A stretch of 64,000 bases of DNA from Nitzschia sp. DOCU1 (GCA_951394045.1 OX596001.1:1116001-1180000), one strand, 5' to 3'. Counted from the first letter of the stretch, positions 21,070 through 32,151 are shown. The notes: a model not told the origin generated them from the letters alone. Numbers and translations are program-made.

Positions 21070-21921
21070 ATGACAACACTGCCACCAATCAACATTTTGA
21101 TCTTGGGAGGTACTGGATTTTGTGGACGGGCATTGGTGCAACAAGCCCTACAACAAAGAAAGGAAGATTGCCATGCGACCGTCCTCGTCCGAGATGCAGA
21201 ACGAGCTGCCAAGATGTTTGCTAAGCAGGGAAATAGCACTACTAGTACTTCAACAGAGACTAGCAGTCTGCACATTGTGGTCGGAACGATACCCACAGAG
21301 TCTTCTTGTTCAGCAGCAGCATCGTCGCTATCGGATGATTTCACGACAGCTGTACAAGCTGCCGATGTGATTATCAATTGCGTCTCTTCCTACCAACCAC
21401 CCCACACTCAAGTGTCGACCATTCTTCAACAAGTGTTGAATATTCTGTACTCAACTACGACAATGCATCGTCGCCGTTTACTCGTCCATTTTGGATATCC
21501 TCGAGGACTAGGACCTCATGGAACCCGACTGGAACGATGGATTTTGCAATTGACAGAGATGGTATCGACTCGTAAATATGGACCTGCCATTCGAGATCAC
21601 AAACGAGCATTGGAAATATTGTCAAAAGCCTCCCACAACCATAATAATACAATTCCAGATATTCATTTGGAATATACTTTATTTGCTGCTCCGAAAATGG
21701 TGGAACGACGACAAGAAACAGCATCACCACCCTTGAAACAAAGACAGTATCAAGGAGGACCCAAGGATGGGTCTTTGGATCTCGCATTGCAAAAGTCTCG
21801 TGTATGGCATTCGGTAGATACCATGGATGCCGCACAATTGATTTTGGATCACGTCCTTGAGAGTTTTGTTCGAAATTCTCAGCTACCACCATGGCTATGT
21901 TTGAACTACTACATCAGCTAG
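21070..21921 (+). CDS. NAD(P)-binding Rossmann-fold protein
   Basis: A 283-aa protein beginning MTTLPPINILILGGTGFCGRALVQQAL. This is a first beta strand plus the G-x-x-G-x-x-G dinucleotide loop (GGTGFCG, residues about 14-20), typical of atypical/extended short-chain dehydrogenase or NmrA/saccharopine-dehydrogenase-like folds. Strand two is followed by VLVRDAERAAKMF, strand four by DVIINCVSSYQPP. No YxxxK catalytic pair is evident in the expected place, so it may be a non-catalytic or atypical member. Later segments (RRLLVHFGYPRGLG) are helical/strand alternations consistent with the fold. Single exon; substrate unknown. Confidence 0.75.
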   Translation: MTTLPPINILILGGTGFCGRALVQQALQQRKEDCHATVLVRDAERAAKMFAKQGNSTTSTSTETSSLHIVVGTIPTESSCSAAASSLSDDFTTAVQAADVIINCVSSYQPPHTQVSTILQQVLNILYSTTTMHRRRLLVHFGYPRGLGPHGTRLERWILQLTEMVSTRKYGPAIRDHKRALEILSKASHNHNNTIPDIHLEYTLFAAPKMVERRQETASPPLKQRQYQGGPKDGSLDLALQKSRVWHSVDTMDAAQLILDHVLESFVRNSQLPPWLCLNYYIS

Positions 21922-22822
21922 TCAACAAAAATTTATCCACAATCCAAGAGTCGCCCAAAGAAGAAAAGAACGACTTTAAAGAATTGCGCATTAAAACCTA
22001 ACTATTGTATAGTCGTCGTCGCGGCCGTGCGTAGATTCATATATCAAAGGATCCCGCAGTAAGACGAAGCCAACGAGTCATTACTCTTCTACGTTTGAAT
22101 GCCATAGTTGCTAATAGTACGCATGGCTATTCCTTCAAAAACTAGCCTTCTATCGTTCATTTCCTTCAAAAACAAGCCTGCTATTTTGTGCATGGTGGAA
22201 AGAGCGAACGAAATTTTTTTGCCAGTTTTCGAAGGTCGGAGCAGTCGGTAGATTTTGAATATAATGAAGTCATATCAGTTCTGGGGTAGGTATGATACTA
22301 CTCGTATACATGTCTACCCGTACTGGGTAGCTACCAGATGGAGGGGTAGTCAGAAGAACATAAAAGCGTGCTTACTATCGGGCAGCTAGTCAGAGCTAGT
22401 AGGAGTGCCTTACTTGGCCAATCCAAAAAAGCAATCGGTATGGAAAGGAAAGGGTCGATCCATGGAATGATACTACAAAGAATTCAAACCTCCTTGGATA
22501 CTACTATCGCTTCCATCCACAAAAGCTACTACTAGATAGCCTGATAGAGGGAAAAAAGGTTGCACTACTCTTGTAGTCGGAATTAGTCTTAATAAATATC
22601 TGTTGTTTTGTTTTAGTAGTAATTCGTATCCAATCGAATGTGTGTGTGTGTCTTGGTCGTCTTTGTGGTAGTGTGTGCAATACATATATAGTCACAACTA
22701 TCCACCCCCCGGGGTTGTGGGTGTCTTGAAAGGTCGGGCTTGTGTGGATGGATAATAGTCTCTTTTTTTTCTTCACATGTACAGTTCAAAAGCAGTAAAA
22801 TGCCATGTCTGGTCCCTTGTTT
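21922..22822. other. Intergenic, nothing recognised
   Basis: A region of short CTAC/GTAG-rich motifs and a short TG microsatellite (about 22638-22652). It holds the 3' ends of two convergent genes. Confidence 0.4.
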
Positions 22823-24027
22823 TTAATCTTCTTCTTCTTCCGCTTCTTGTTCCTTGGTGACACTGGCCGCATATTGATCACTCACTTTGCACTGTACGCC
22901 GACAAAGTTGGTAATATTGCCACTTGCATCACGAAGTGCCGCAATAAAGAATTGATTCCAAAAGGTAGTACCATCGACACGATAGTTTAGCAAACAAACG
23001 CTCAAATCATTGCCTTGTTCAATCGCATAACGAATGCGTTCGACGGCTTTGGGATCCGTCTCGGGACCTTGCAAGAAACGACAGTTACGTCCTAGAATTT
23101 GATCCAAGGAATAACCAGTCAAGTTCAAAAAGCCTTGAGATGCATAGACAATAGGATTGTCTGGCAAGGAAGGATCGGTAACGACAAAGTTTTGTTGCGC
23201 CGTTTGCAATGCCTTGATGAATGAAAAGTCGGGATCATCCAATACCTTATTGGCCGCCCCTTGAGAATTGGCAATGAGAGCCGCATCGGACATGCCGGAA
23301 GGATTGGTTTGTTCTTGATGTTGATTAATCAAGGATTCGGCACGAGAGTGACCCAAATGATCGACAATCGAGGCCTTCAACTTTTCATTTTCTTCCTTCA
23401 ATAGAGCCACGGATTGTTGAAGAGATTCCAACAAGAACTTTTTGCGAATGCGAGAACGTTTGGCGTGTTCACGATTGCGTTCACTGAAATGAAATCAATG
23501 ATATATGAGAGTTAGTGTGGGTGAGTCGTTTTGTTTGTGGATTCCTGGTCGATAGATCGATCGATCGATCGACTCTGCCAATGTTCTTTTACGTTTACGT
23601 ACCGTCGCTCGACCTTTTGTTGTTCCGACATGCGTCGAGAATCTCCCTTGTTTCGCTTGGATTTTGGCAATGCATATTGCAAGTGATGACGTTCTTGCGG
23701 TGCCTTGCGAAAGGGCACCGGCGCCGTTTGTGGCACATGAGCAGCCGCCGCTCCCATGGTCAAGGCCGGCTTTTCACGTTCTGTGAGCTGAGTAGTGTAC
23801 AAACCACCACCTCGTTGGACGGGAACAAATCGATCGCCACGAACTTTGGAAGCCATGGTGGTGATTTCCCGTTCTCCGGACGGGAGAGTGTCTTGTTCCT
23901 CACTCAAAAAGACGGTATCACCGTCAGGAGTAAACATGACATCGCCGAAAATGTCATCCAAATTCAGAGTGGCGGGAGTTCCGCGGTTGGCACTGCGGCC
24001 GCCTCCTTGATCATACGAAGTGTACAT
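22823..24027 (-). CDS. AUREO: Aureochrome (bZIP-LOV blue-light transcription factor)
   Basis: Proposed CDS is complement join(22823..23483,23603..24027), 361 aa. The 119-bp GT..AG intron splits the bZIP basic region and the join restores ERRERNREHAKRSRIRKKF. Order: a disordered N-terminus (residues 1-135), the basic region (about 140-158), a leucine zipper (LLESLQQSVALLKEENEKLK), a linker, and a LOV domain (about 240-350) with the photoactive cysteine in GRNCRFLQ. Also present are IVYASQGFLNLTGYSLDQI and NYRVDGTTFWNQFFIAALRD. DNA-binding domain ahead of a C-terminal LOV is the defining aureochrome layout, known only from stramenopiles. In the family, blue light forms a flavin-cysteinyl adduct and changes dimerisation and promoter binding (light acclimation, cell cycle). 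All key residues appear intact. The subtype cannot be set by eye; an in-frame ATG at 24051 is an alternative start. Confidence 0.95.
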
Positions 24028-25370
24028 GATTGCTCTTGTTTCTAAAGACAAACAATCAAACTAGTAGTCTATACAACAATCGACTCGACAATCCCCAACA
24101 ACAAACAACAATCTTTGTTGTTTTGTTTTTTGTGATGGATGAGAATGACTGCGGGGATGCATCCAAAATGCCAGTCGTCGGCGTTTGGGCGTCTACTTAC
24201 CGGTAGGGTCTCTCGTCGGCATCAGATTCCACGAACCTCCAACTGGCGCCCTACGTTTCCGTCCATCATCGGCGTCAACACCAGAAAATATCTTTTTCTC
24301 ACAATAGAGCCTTGGGAACCGGGAAAGCGGTGCGGGGAAGCCTTTTGACACCTACCGGCAATATGTGTTAGAGATAGTTCAAAGAGGCCCAAGGAAGAAT
24401 TCAACTACCGTTTCCGTTCTACATAACGCCAATCCTAATGGTTGAAAAGGGTGTCAACTTGTGTAGATCGACTACCAAGGTTTACGCAAGGATACAAGAT
24501 CTTGCCGGCTTCAACCTGAAACTAAGGGTCATTTTTCTAAGTACGGAAAAGAACATGCGTCAGCTTTTTCTTTAGGAAAACCAGGCTGGTTTTCCTGACG
24601 TCAGTTGCCCAGTTCGTTGCCAGAGACGAATGAGGGGCTCTGATTGGCTATCAGGTGTTGACGCTTGGCAGCCAATGACCCTGCGCGCGCAAGGCATCGG
24701 AATAGTCAGTGTGTGGGCGTTGCACCCCTAATATATCTGTCGCGTAAAAAAGGGTCATCTGTCGCCTAAAAATACTTATGCCTAACCGTAAAATAACCCT
24801 AACCCTAACCAAAACCAAACCTTACCTAAGCCTCAAAGTCATTTAGAGGCTTATACGAGGGCATATGTACGGGTGGGGGACAGGCCTTACGCGACAGATG
24901 TCCCTTTTTGATATTTTCTTATACGACAGATGTCCCCGGATACTTATACAGTCACGAATATATTTTATATTCTTTTTATACGACAGATATCCTAAACCCG
25001 CGTGGGCGTTGGGCCATTGTACTTTTGAGATTATGATATGCTATCACTAATAGTCATGGCTATGTACATAGCCACACACATTAGGTTATGGGTTGCAAAA
25101 GCGAAGGGCGGGAGACGATTTTTGCGACCATGATGACAGCACCTCTCGCTTCTCTTGTCCTGCCATACATTCAGTACTTTGTGGCCACTTTTCTCTACTA
25201 GCTACTACTAGAGGCTTGCGCGATTCTCATTTGTACAACCCAGCTTGTTGCAAGGCTGGCTTTTTTTGATACGAACTACTGCGAGAACAGCAGACGCCAG
25301 AGATAGAGACATCCTCTAAGGAATCCAGCGCGGCGGCACTCCAGAGTTTAACTTGTTGTCTATCCGAATC
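24028..25370. other. Long intergenic region with telomere-like island
   Basis: No supported gene. At 24746-24769 and inverted at 24887-24909 lies an imperfect inverted repeat with core CATCTGTCGC..TAA. The loop between the arms includes ACCCTAACCCTAACC (24796-24810). More ACGACAGAT copies lie at about 24922 and 24979. The rest is unique. Confidence 0.6.
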
Positions 25371-25422
25371 ATTCATTGAGTCATTCATTCACCCAGTTTC
25401 AGTACAATCTATTGATTCACCA

Positions 25423-25458
25423 GCATTCATTCATTCATTCATTCATTCATTCATTCAT
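25423..25458. repeat. (ATTC)n microsatellite in 5' leader
   Basis: Nine ATTC tandem units immediately upstream of the ATG of the nucleoporin-like gene. Confidence 0.9.
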
Positions 25459-25459
25459 C

Positions 25460-27073
25460 ATGAGTCCTACAGATGATGACCCCCCGGTAGCAGCAGAAGT
25501 GGCTAAGAAAGCACCTAATAATGATGTGGATGCCCCAGCGCCACCGGATGCTCCTGAGGCATCGCATCACCGAACGAAACGCACTGCCGAACGTCAAATT
25601 ACCAAGGACGATAGAGATGGTAGCAGTGATGATGACGATGATGATGATGGTTCACGTCGTGACTTGATGAATGCACCCTTTGCCAAGGCTTCTCAAGACG
25701 TTTTAAAAGGACGCAAGATTTTAAAGGCCAAACGACCGTTGGGGACCAGTGGCGGCAGTAGTTTGAGTAGTGGTGGTACGACAGCCATTACCAGCAATAC
25801 TACTACCAATCCCTTTGCATCGACCATATTGACGACTACTACGCCTGCTACTGCTACTACTTCCAAAGTCTTTGGATCGGGGGCTGGATTTAGTGGATTT
25901 GCCACGGCAGCAGCAGCTGCTGCTGGTGCTGGTGGTGGAGGTTTTGGCCTCAAACAACCCCCAACCAATGGTGCAAGTGCTTCATCATTTGGTACATCTA
26001 CTTCCACTTCCACTGGCTTTGCATTTGCTGCTAGTAGTGCAGCTTCGACGACGAGTGGAGCTAGCAGTACTACTAGTGGTGGTGGATTTGGAGGATTTGC
26101 AGCGGCTGCTGCTGCTGCTGCTGCAAGTAGTGGCGGCACTAGTGGCTTTGGAACATGTTTTGCCAAATCCAGCAGTACGAACAGCAGTAATTTATTTTCC
26201 AATACGGCCATGGCTGCTGCTGGTGGTGGTGGTGAAGATGAGGAGGATGATAAAGCTGCTGCCGCAACCACGTCTGCTAGTACTGGTGGTGGTTTTCGGA
26301 AAAAGGCTGCCGTACTTGCATTACCGGATCAAGTCGAAGTTACCACGGGAGAAGAAGAAGAATTATGTTTGCACGATGCACGATGCAAAACCTTCAAGTG
26401 GGTCAAGGTGGAAAAATCGGTGCTGGTACCACCACCCATGACAACGACAGCGGTTCTTCTTTCGGTACAACCCTCCAAGGATTTTCAAAATACCAACAAC
26501 GAAACAACGACAACGACAACGACCAACAAAAGTCATGACGATTCTCAAGGTACTAGCGAAAAAGAGGGCGACGACAATGGCAAAGAAAAAAAAGAGTCTC
26601 CCGCCAAGAAACAACAACAAGTTGAAGATTCTACGGATAATGTACAAGAGGCTGCTGTTTCTGCGGCAGATGCGTCTACCGACAATACGACCGATGAAAA
26701 GAATAAGCAAAATCAACAACAACAAGAATATCGATGGCAAGAATTAGGTGTGGGTCCCATGAAACTCCTTCAGGATGGTTCAGATCCACCCAAATATCGA
26801 CTTGTACAACGCCGAGAAAGTACTCCCAATGGACCGGCTACCAAAGTCATTTTGAATTTGCCCCTGTGGAGAGAAGGGCGTGTGAGTTTAAAGGCGGGAC
26901 AAGAAAATTATTTGAGTTTTACAACCGTAGGTTCGGAAGAAGCAGCACATCAAACGTATCTTTGGAAATTCAAAGAAGTCAGTCAAGCTCAAACCTTTTG
27001 GAGATTTCTAAATGGTGTTTTGCCTCATGCACGATCGTGTTTTGGGGGTGGAGGGAATGCGGATTCGACATGA
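25460..27073 (+). CDS. Nup50/Nup2-like nucleoporin with Ran-binding domain
   Basis: A 537-aa protein. The ATG at 25460 follows the ATTC repeat; the frame is open upstream only through that repeat. The N-terminus has KRTAERQITKDDRDG, the pattern of the Nup50/Nup2 N-terminal importin-alpha-binding motif. A Gly/Ser/Thr/Ala-rich zone with spaced GF and FG dipeptides follows (SGFATAAA, GGGFGLK, SSFGTSTS, GGFGGFAAAA, SGFGT), typical of FG-nucleoporins that line the pore. The C-terminus is a RanBP1-type domain in two parts: EEEELCLHDARCKTFKWVKVE, then YRWQELGVGPMKLLQDG..YRLVQRRE..KVILNLPLW..LSFTTV..LWKFKEVSQAQTFWRFL. About 110 low-complexity residues are inserted between the parts. Expected role: import-complex disassembly at the nuclear basket. 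Confidence 0.88.
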   Translation: MSPTDDDPPVAAEVAKKAPNNDVDAPAPPDAPEASHHRTKRTAERQITKDDRDGSSDDDDDDDGSRRDLMNAPFAKASQDVLKGRKILKAKRPLGTSGGSSLSSGGTTAITSNTTTNPFASTILTTTTPATATTSKVFGSGAGFSGFATAAAAAAGAGGGGFGLKQPPTNGASASSFGTSTSTSTGFAFAASSAASTTSGASSTTSGGGFGGFAAAAAAAAASSGGTSGFGTCFAKSSSTNSSNLFSNTAMAAAGGGGEDEEDDKAAAATTSASTGGGFRKKAAVLALPDQVEVTTGEEEELCLHDARCKTFKWVKVEKSVLVPPPMTTTAVLLSVQPSKDFQNTNNETTTTTTTNKSHDDSQGTSEKEGDDNGKEKKESPAKKQQQVEDSTDNVQEAAVSAADASTDNTTDEKNKQNQQQQEYRWQELGVGPMKLLQDGSDPPKYRLVQRRESTPNGPATKVILNLPLWREGRVSLKAGQENYLSFTTVGSEEAAHQTYLWKFKEVSQAQTFWRFLNGVLPHARSCFGGGGNADST

Positions 27074-27438
27074 AGAGCGTGATTTTTAAAAAAAAGACAA
27101 ACAAACATGAACGATAGTATAGTAGTTGATTGAGAGATAAATAGGAAGTTGAAGAAATAAAGCTTATATGATAGAGTACTATTCGCTTCGAAATGATTCA
27201 AATTGTAGGTTTCTTGATCAAGGTAGTAGTTGCAATCAGGCGTGTGCGTACTCTTCTTGCTCTGATGAAACAGCTAGTACTTGGAAAAGAGTAGCGAATG
27301 GATCCTTAGAACAATGAATTGTATCATGCGGTCGGCATCCATTTCGGGGCGACCATGAGCGTGTCTTACTACCTTTGTCCAGCCGTGACTCAAAACCACA
27401 AACAACCACCCACCATGACCAATACATGCGTGGAGTTT
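27074..27438. other. Convergent 3' regions
   Basis: Between the nucleoporin-like gene and the convergent sulfotransferase-like gene. AATAAA-type signals near 27155. No gene seen. Confidence 0.4.
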
Positions 27439-28920
27439 CTATTCCGTTGTAGATTCGTTCGCCTCTTCTTCTTCGGTTTCGCTATTTTCTTCTTTTTCTT
27501 CTTGTAGTGCATCCAAACAAGGATATCCGCACCCGATGTCTTCAAAATAACAATTTTTGGAAGCTTGTTCGACTTGTGCTGTCCCATTGTTGGAACATGG
27601 AAAGATCGCATGACACTGCTCGCGGGCTTGTGCTTGCATAGCTTTGAATTTCTTGTAGGCTCGGCTAAACTCGTGCAAGCCAATGGCGAGAATAGTCCGA
27701 TCCAAACTTTGAGAGGCAGCTTGATGCAATAAATGATCTCCATAATGTTGGGCCCACCAAGGTGTACTTTGAATATACTCTTGAACTTGGGGTGTTTGTA
27801 AAACAGAAGGGTGCACAGTTTTTTGGCAGATAAAATTTCCTCCTGCCACGGATCTTCCAAAATACGGTGTCTCGTCGTCATCCAGTCCTGTTTCCGAGGC
27901 CGAAAGGTACAGTATATCGGAAGTTTCCAGACCCAACAAGAGTTGCAAGGCTACTAACGATTCCTCGAAGCGTTCGACGACACCAATGAAATCATAGCGT
28001 TCCAGAATTTCTTGAACAATCTTTTGGGTCTTTTGGATTTTGTGAATATGCGTTGGCTGACTAGCATTCCACGAGGAATATTCCTCCAAGAAACGAAAAT
28101 GTAGGAGCCGCAATTGAAATCCACCTTGCCCTTGACTGATCGTCCCATAGCGTTCATCGGTGGCTGTCGTCAAGGCCTGTAGGACATAGTCGGTGATGAC
28201 AGTTTCATTATGAGTATTGGTTTCCAACGCCACACGATTCTTGGCGGCATTTGAAGCGACGCGACTCAATGCTCGAGCTGTGGGATCTCGAACAAAGGTC
28301 CACAAATAACTCAGTTTGGTTTCTCGTTGTCGATAGAAATATCCAGGAGCCGGACCGTCATGACGAATACACGATTTTTGCAGGCCTTGTCGTTTGGCAA
28401 AATTATGCGCCACGCGAACATTGATCCCTGCCAGAGTCGACGACGCTGCCTTGGGAACCTGCACATAACACAAGCCCGTGGGTCGTTGTTTTTGAAATTC
28501 AAACTTGAGACGACCATCAATGCACCATACACTTGGAGATACTGGAGTGTAGGTGCGAGCAATGGTGGATGCGACTTGATTAATGTGTTGATTTCGTCGT
28601 TTGATTTCCGCTTCATGTGGGACACCGAAATTGGTGGTGGAATTGAAGTGTGGTGTCGTATCTTGTTGTAAAGCCGGCATGCGGACATCGAATTGATACC
28701 CATTCGACAAGACTGCAACTTTGGGATTGCTACTCAAAGAGAGATACACCAACATGTATATACACGCAAAAGAAATCGAACAATACTTTTGAACCCGCGA
28801 ACGACACTGTTGCCACTTTTGCGCCTGAAGAACTGCGCCGTCGTCGAGGGGCGAGGCGTCACCCAGAGACGAAAGGTCATCATTCTCGTCTCCTGGTGTT
28901 GCTGATTCTGCTGTCATCAT
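27439..28920 (-). CDS. Sulfotransferase-like type II membrane protein
   Basis: A 493-aa single frame. A short acidic cytosolic N-terminus (about 45 residues) is followed by one hydrophobic segment (YCSISFACIYMLVYLSL), giving type II Golgi-like topology. The lumenal domain has CYVQVPKAASSTLAGI, matching the 5'-phosphosulfate loop pattern (PK-x-x-x-[ST]-[ST]), and LSYLWTFVRDPTARALS, matching the 3'-phosphate R-x-P-x-x-R-x-x-S pattern of PAPS-dependent carbohydrate sulfotransferases. The C-terminal half has paired Cys (REQCHAIFPC, NCYFEDIGCGYPC) and a Glu-rich tail. The likely role is sulfation of secreted or cell-wall glycans; the acceptor is not readable. A second in-frame ATG one codon later is equally possible as start. 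Confidence 0.8.
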   Translation of the reverse strand: MMTAESATPGDENDDLSSLGDASPLDDGAVLQAQKWQQCRSRVQKYCSISFACIYMLVYLSLSSNPKVAVLSNGYQFDVRMPALQQDTTPHFNSTTNFGVPHEAEIKRRNQHINQVASTIARTYTPVSPSVWCIDGRLKFEFQKQRPTGLCYVQVPKAASSTLAGINVRVAHNFAKRQGLQKSCIRHDGPAPGYFYRQRETKLSYLWTFVRDPTARALSRVASNAAKNRVALETNTHNETVITDYVLQALTTATDERYGTISQGQGGFQLRLLHFRFLEEYSSWNASQPTHIHKIQKTQKIVQEILERYDFIGVVERFEESLVALQLLLGLETSDILYLSASETGLDDDETPYFGRSVAGGNFICQKTVHPSVLQTPQVQEYIQSTPWWAQHYGDHLLHQAASQSLDRTILAIGLHEFSRAYKKFKAMQAQAREQCHAIFPCSNNGTAQVEQASKNCYFEDIGCGYPCLDALQEEKEENSETEEEEANESTTE

Positions 28921-30019
28921 GATAACGGTTATCTAGAAGTAATAGTAGTAGTGCGAAGGTTGATGGAAGGGTAGTATGGGAGAGAGAGGCAATGTTCGAT
29001 GCCTGTCATAATGGTGGAGGGAAGTCTTTTGTGGGAAGTGTCTCGTTGGCGGGAAATCGGTCACACCCTAAAATTGTAATGCCTGCTCCAAATGGGCGGG
29101 TGTGCTTCTATTTCATTCGAATTGCTCGTACGGCTTCGGCGGCCAGCAGCTCCCGACATGGCTTCTGTAGCCACTCCTTGTTTCCACTCATGGCTCTTCT
29201 ATTATTAGATTTTCAGCAATCACCATGGTCAACTTCAGTAGTTTACCATGACCTACCATAGCCCGCAGTTACTACTTTGACTTCGATCGACCACTCGGAC
29301 TGACTTTCTCCCTTCCGGGTTGCAACAACGTATTGCACATAGAGAGCGACGAAGGCCAGCCGTCAATGGGAATTCCAAAATTCTTCCGATCGATTGGGAA
29401 GATGGTCATCGAAGTACACTTCATTGGAATAGTTGTAGGAGTCATTTAGCTCGTACCTGCTCGTATTGATAGTTTTATTACCTACATACCGCAACGCCCC
29501 CTAAATCGAAAACACACTTGGCAGTTGGATTTCTCCGCCCTTCGGATTGTACAAAACTCCTCATAGAGATATTGAAGGACAGTCATGCCAAGACTCAGTT
29601 GAATCAACTGCACATAGGGATTGATGATATTTTCGGGAATTCATTCCATTAAATGAAATCCAACCATTCGTCTATTTCTTATCCCCTCTATCCCCCAGCG
29701 TTAAATACATTTCGGATGCCAATCACAACAAACGGAGTACATCGCCCCCTATGTTAGCGCAGAGCGTTCCACATAGGCCAAAAGTGAATTGCACGATACA
29801 GGTAAGCGTTGAAAAAATGTGAAGCAGATAGCAGCCGCATCGCTTGGCAGCGGCGCTGCATCAGGCCTTTGAAGCCTATCATAAAACCCATTTCTACCCT
29901 TGGCGATTTTGTGTTTTTGCACTCCCTTGCAGCGTTTTTGAATTTTTCCTTTGCTGTGAGTGTTGTGTATCCCCTACAAAAAGTCCCGAAGCAAGCAAGT
30001 TTAGTTATAGTACTACAAT
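28921..30019. other. Intergenic, nothing recognised
   Basis: Unique sequence of about 1.1 kb between divergent genes, probably both promoters. Direct repeats of TTGTACAAA/ACTCCTCATAGAGA type are weak. No RNA gene recognised. Confidence 0.4.
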
Positions 30020-31216
30020 ATGAGCATTCAAGTGTTGAGTCTAGCAGCGGCATCCCTGGGCGATTCAATCATGATGAACGACAATCACAAACTTTCCTCT
30101 AGCACTTCTTCTCCCACTTTGACTTCGGTGGGAGAAGCGAGAGGTAGAGGAAGTCCCATGTTGTCGGTTCTCGCCGCTCGGAATGCTCGCGATATTGCAC
30201 AATTGCGTGCATCACTCAACTCGAATAACTTTGCTGCTTCGGGCCTTTGGACCAGCGTGGGCCCAGAGTCGTCTAATACAACTTCGCCATCGCATCATCG
30301 GCGCACTACTTCGGGAATCGTGTCCCACTTGAGAGCTTCGTCGACTAGTCATCGCGATGCTACTGCTGCTGCTAGTAGTACTGCAACTGCTGATACTCTG
30401 GTACGTGCCAAGGCTGCAGCCCCCATGAATGATGCGGGTACTTTGCTGGCTTTGCAACGTGCCTATGCTCTAGGAGCTTCCAACGCTTCCAATACTTTGC
30501 TAGGACGTTCCTTGAGTGCTAACAACAGCAACAATATGAATCCCTTTTCTCTTCATGCTGCCGCGGGATTGTTGCATCATTCGCCCTCCCTGAACTCTCG
30601 TCTCGCCATGGCAGCGGCATTGATCGATCATCAATTCATGTCACTCCAACATGCGGCCGGGGCAGCGGCTGCTGCAGCAGCTGCTCCTTCGGCAGGTCTC
30701 TCCAAGAAGCATCAAAACGCTAGTAGCGTCACCAAGCCTGCGGCTTCCATGAGTCCTTCTTTGGCTCCTATTAACAAGAATCCTCCTCGCCGCCCCAAGG
30801 TCTTGTTTATGGACTGCGATGAAGATTCCTTGAGTGAATACCAATGCTTGATTCGTCAACAAATGGAGCTCTTTGAAGCTACCTCTGAAGATGCCAATTC
30901 TTCTGTCCAAGGCCGCAACAAACAAATATTTCCAGGCCAAGTCGGAATTCGTTGTCGCCATTGCTCGGCAATGAAACACAACAAGGGCAACCTGTACTTT
31001 CCTACCAAGTTGGATCGCGTTTATCAAGCTGCTCAAAACTTGAGTGCCTTTCATTTGTGCGGCCCTTGCCCTAACGTACCTACTGGCGTCAAGAAACGCA
31101 TCATGGTATTGCGCGAACGCAAATCTCCCGCGGGAGGTGGCAAACGTTACTGGGCCGAAGGCGTCCGTTGTTTGGGTGTCGTCGAAGTCAAGGAAGGTGG
31201 ACTCAAGTTTGCCTAA
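30020..31216 (+). CDS. Diatom family protein (FPGQVGIRCRHC type)
   Basis: A 398-aa single-exon protein. Residues 1-250 are low in complexity, with Ala, Ser and Asn runs. The conserved part is C-terminal: DEDSLSEYQCLIRQQMELFEA, then GRNKQIFPGQVGIRCRHCS, then NKGNLYFPTKLDRVYQAAQNLSAFHLCGPCPNVP. The C-x-x-C in RCRHC and the CGPCP pair look like a metal site. I recall many diatom proteins with 'LS.YQC..R.Q.E.FEA ... GQVGIRCRHC', of unknown function and often proposed as nuclear. No established domain can be named from the sequence. An ATG at 30071 in a related context is a possible shorter start. Confidence 0.8.
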   Translation: MSIQVLSLAAASLGDSIMMNDNHKLSSSTSSPTLTSVGEARGRGSPMLSVLAARNARDIAQLRASLNSNNFAASGLWTSVGPESSNTTSPSHHRRTTSGIVSHLRASSTSHRDATAAASSTATADTLVRAKAAAPMNDAGTLLALQRAYALGASNASNTLLGRSLSANNSNNMNPFSLHAAAGLLHHSPSLNSRLAMAAALIDHQFMSLQHAAGAAAAAAAAPSAGLSKKHQNASSVTKPAASMSPSLAPINKNPPRRPKVLFMDCDEDSLSEYQCLIRQQMELFEATSEDANSSVQGRNKQIFPGQVGIRCRHCSAMKHNKGNLYFPTKLDRVYQAAQNLSAFHLCGPCPNVPTGVKKRIMVLRERKSPAGGGKRYWAEGVRCLGVVEVKEGGLKFA

Positions 31217-32151
31217 GTTTGTCTACAATAACAGCGACGGCGACAACGGCTCATTTTTCTTTTTTTCACACTGGGGTTCTTTTCTCTCTTTTTTGGTTTT
31301 GACCTTTTTTACAATTTTTCACACACACACACACACACACAATTCTGTATATGACGACATTTTGATTCCCTTTTTGGCGGCCACATTTTCGATTAAACAA
31401 TTTACTAATTTTGAACCATTTTCTACAATTACCCGAAAGTGCTTTACTATAGATGGCAGCGCCAAGGGGACGGCTGGCCTCGATGTAACTCCATCGTCAC
31501 GAATACTAGCAGCAGAGAACGCGCAAGGATCCCAACTTCTATCCTTGCTAGGTAGATAGCTTGACCTACTTATTGAGGGGCTTGCTTTTTACAACTTGTA
31601 GCATAGAGGGACCATACAGTATCGAAGGCTTGATCTTTGTACGGCAAGTGACGGCACCATTGCATCGCGCCGGGGGAGCCCAGCAAAACGACGTACGTCT
31701 TTCTTGTCAGCTTGTTACTACTAGCAGTGGTTCTTTTTCTTGCTCACATTGATATTCATCACATAATCTAGGAGCGTCTGACGATTGAATGAATTGAAAT
31801 AGAAGATGATTGCTCTCCTCCTAGCCTATTACTGCTTTAATAGTAGTATTCAACCGCATATCAGCAGATAGCTTCGATTACTTAGACCATCGCGAAGGAT
31901 GCGCCGAACCACGAAAAAGGGTCATTTGAAGATCTATCGGCGTACAGACAAAGGAATAGTTCAATGCGACCACATGTTGTTCTTTCGAGATTTCACTATG
32001 CTCTCCCCTTATTCGAAGGAAGAATTGAATTCCAAATCATAATCTAAGCCCCGTACTTTTCCTTCTTTGTGTGGAATAGCTATAGAAAACAAAGTTATAT
32101 GCCTTTAGAGTATTGCCCATCTGGTGATATGCCTTTTAGTTGCAAAATTGT
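31217..32151. other. Intergenic up to the retrotransposon
   Basis: It contains an (AC)n microsatellite at about 31320-31341. No supported gene. The last unique base before the retrotransposon's B2 repeat is about 32151. Confidence 0.5.

Noticed and set aside
25693..26271. 192-codon antisense frame, Ala/Pro/Val-rich
   Set aside because: Antisense shadow of the FG/Gly/Ala-rich nucleoporin region; low complexity explains its openness.
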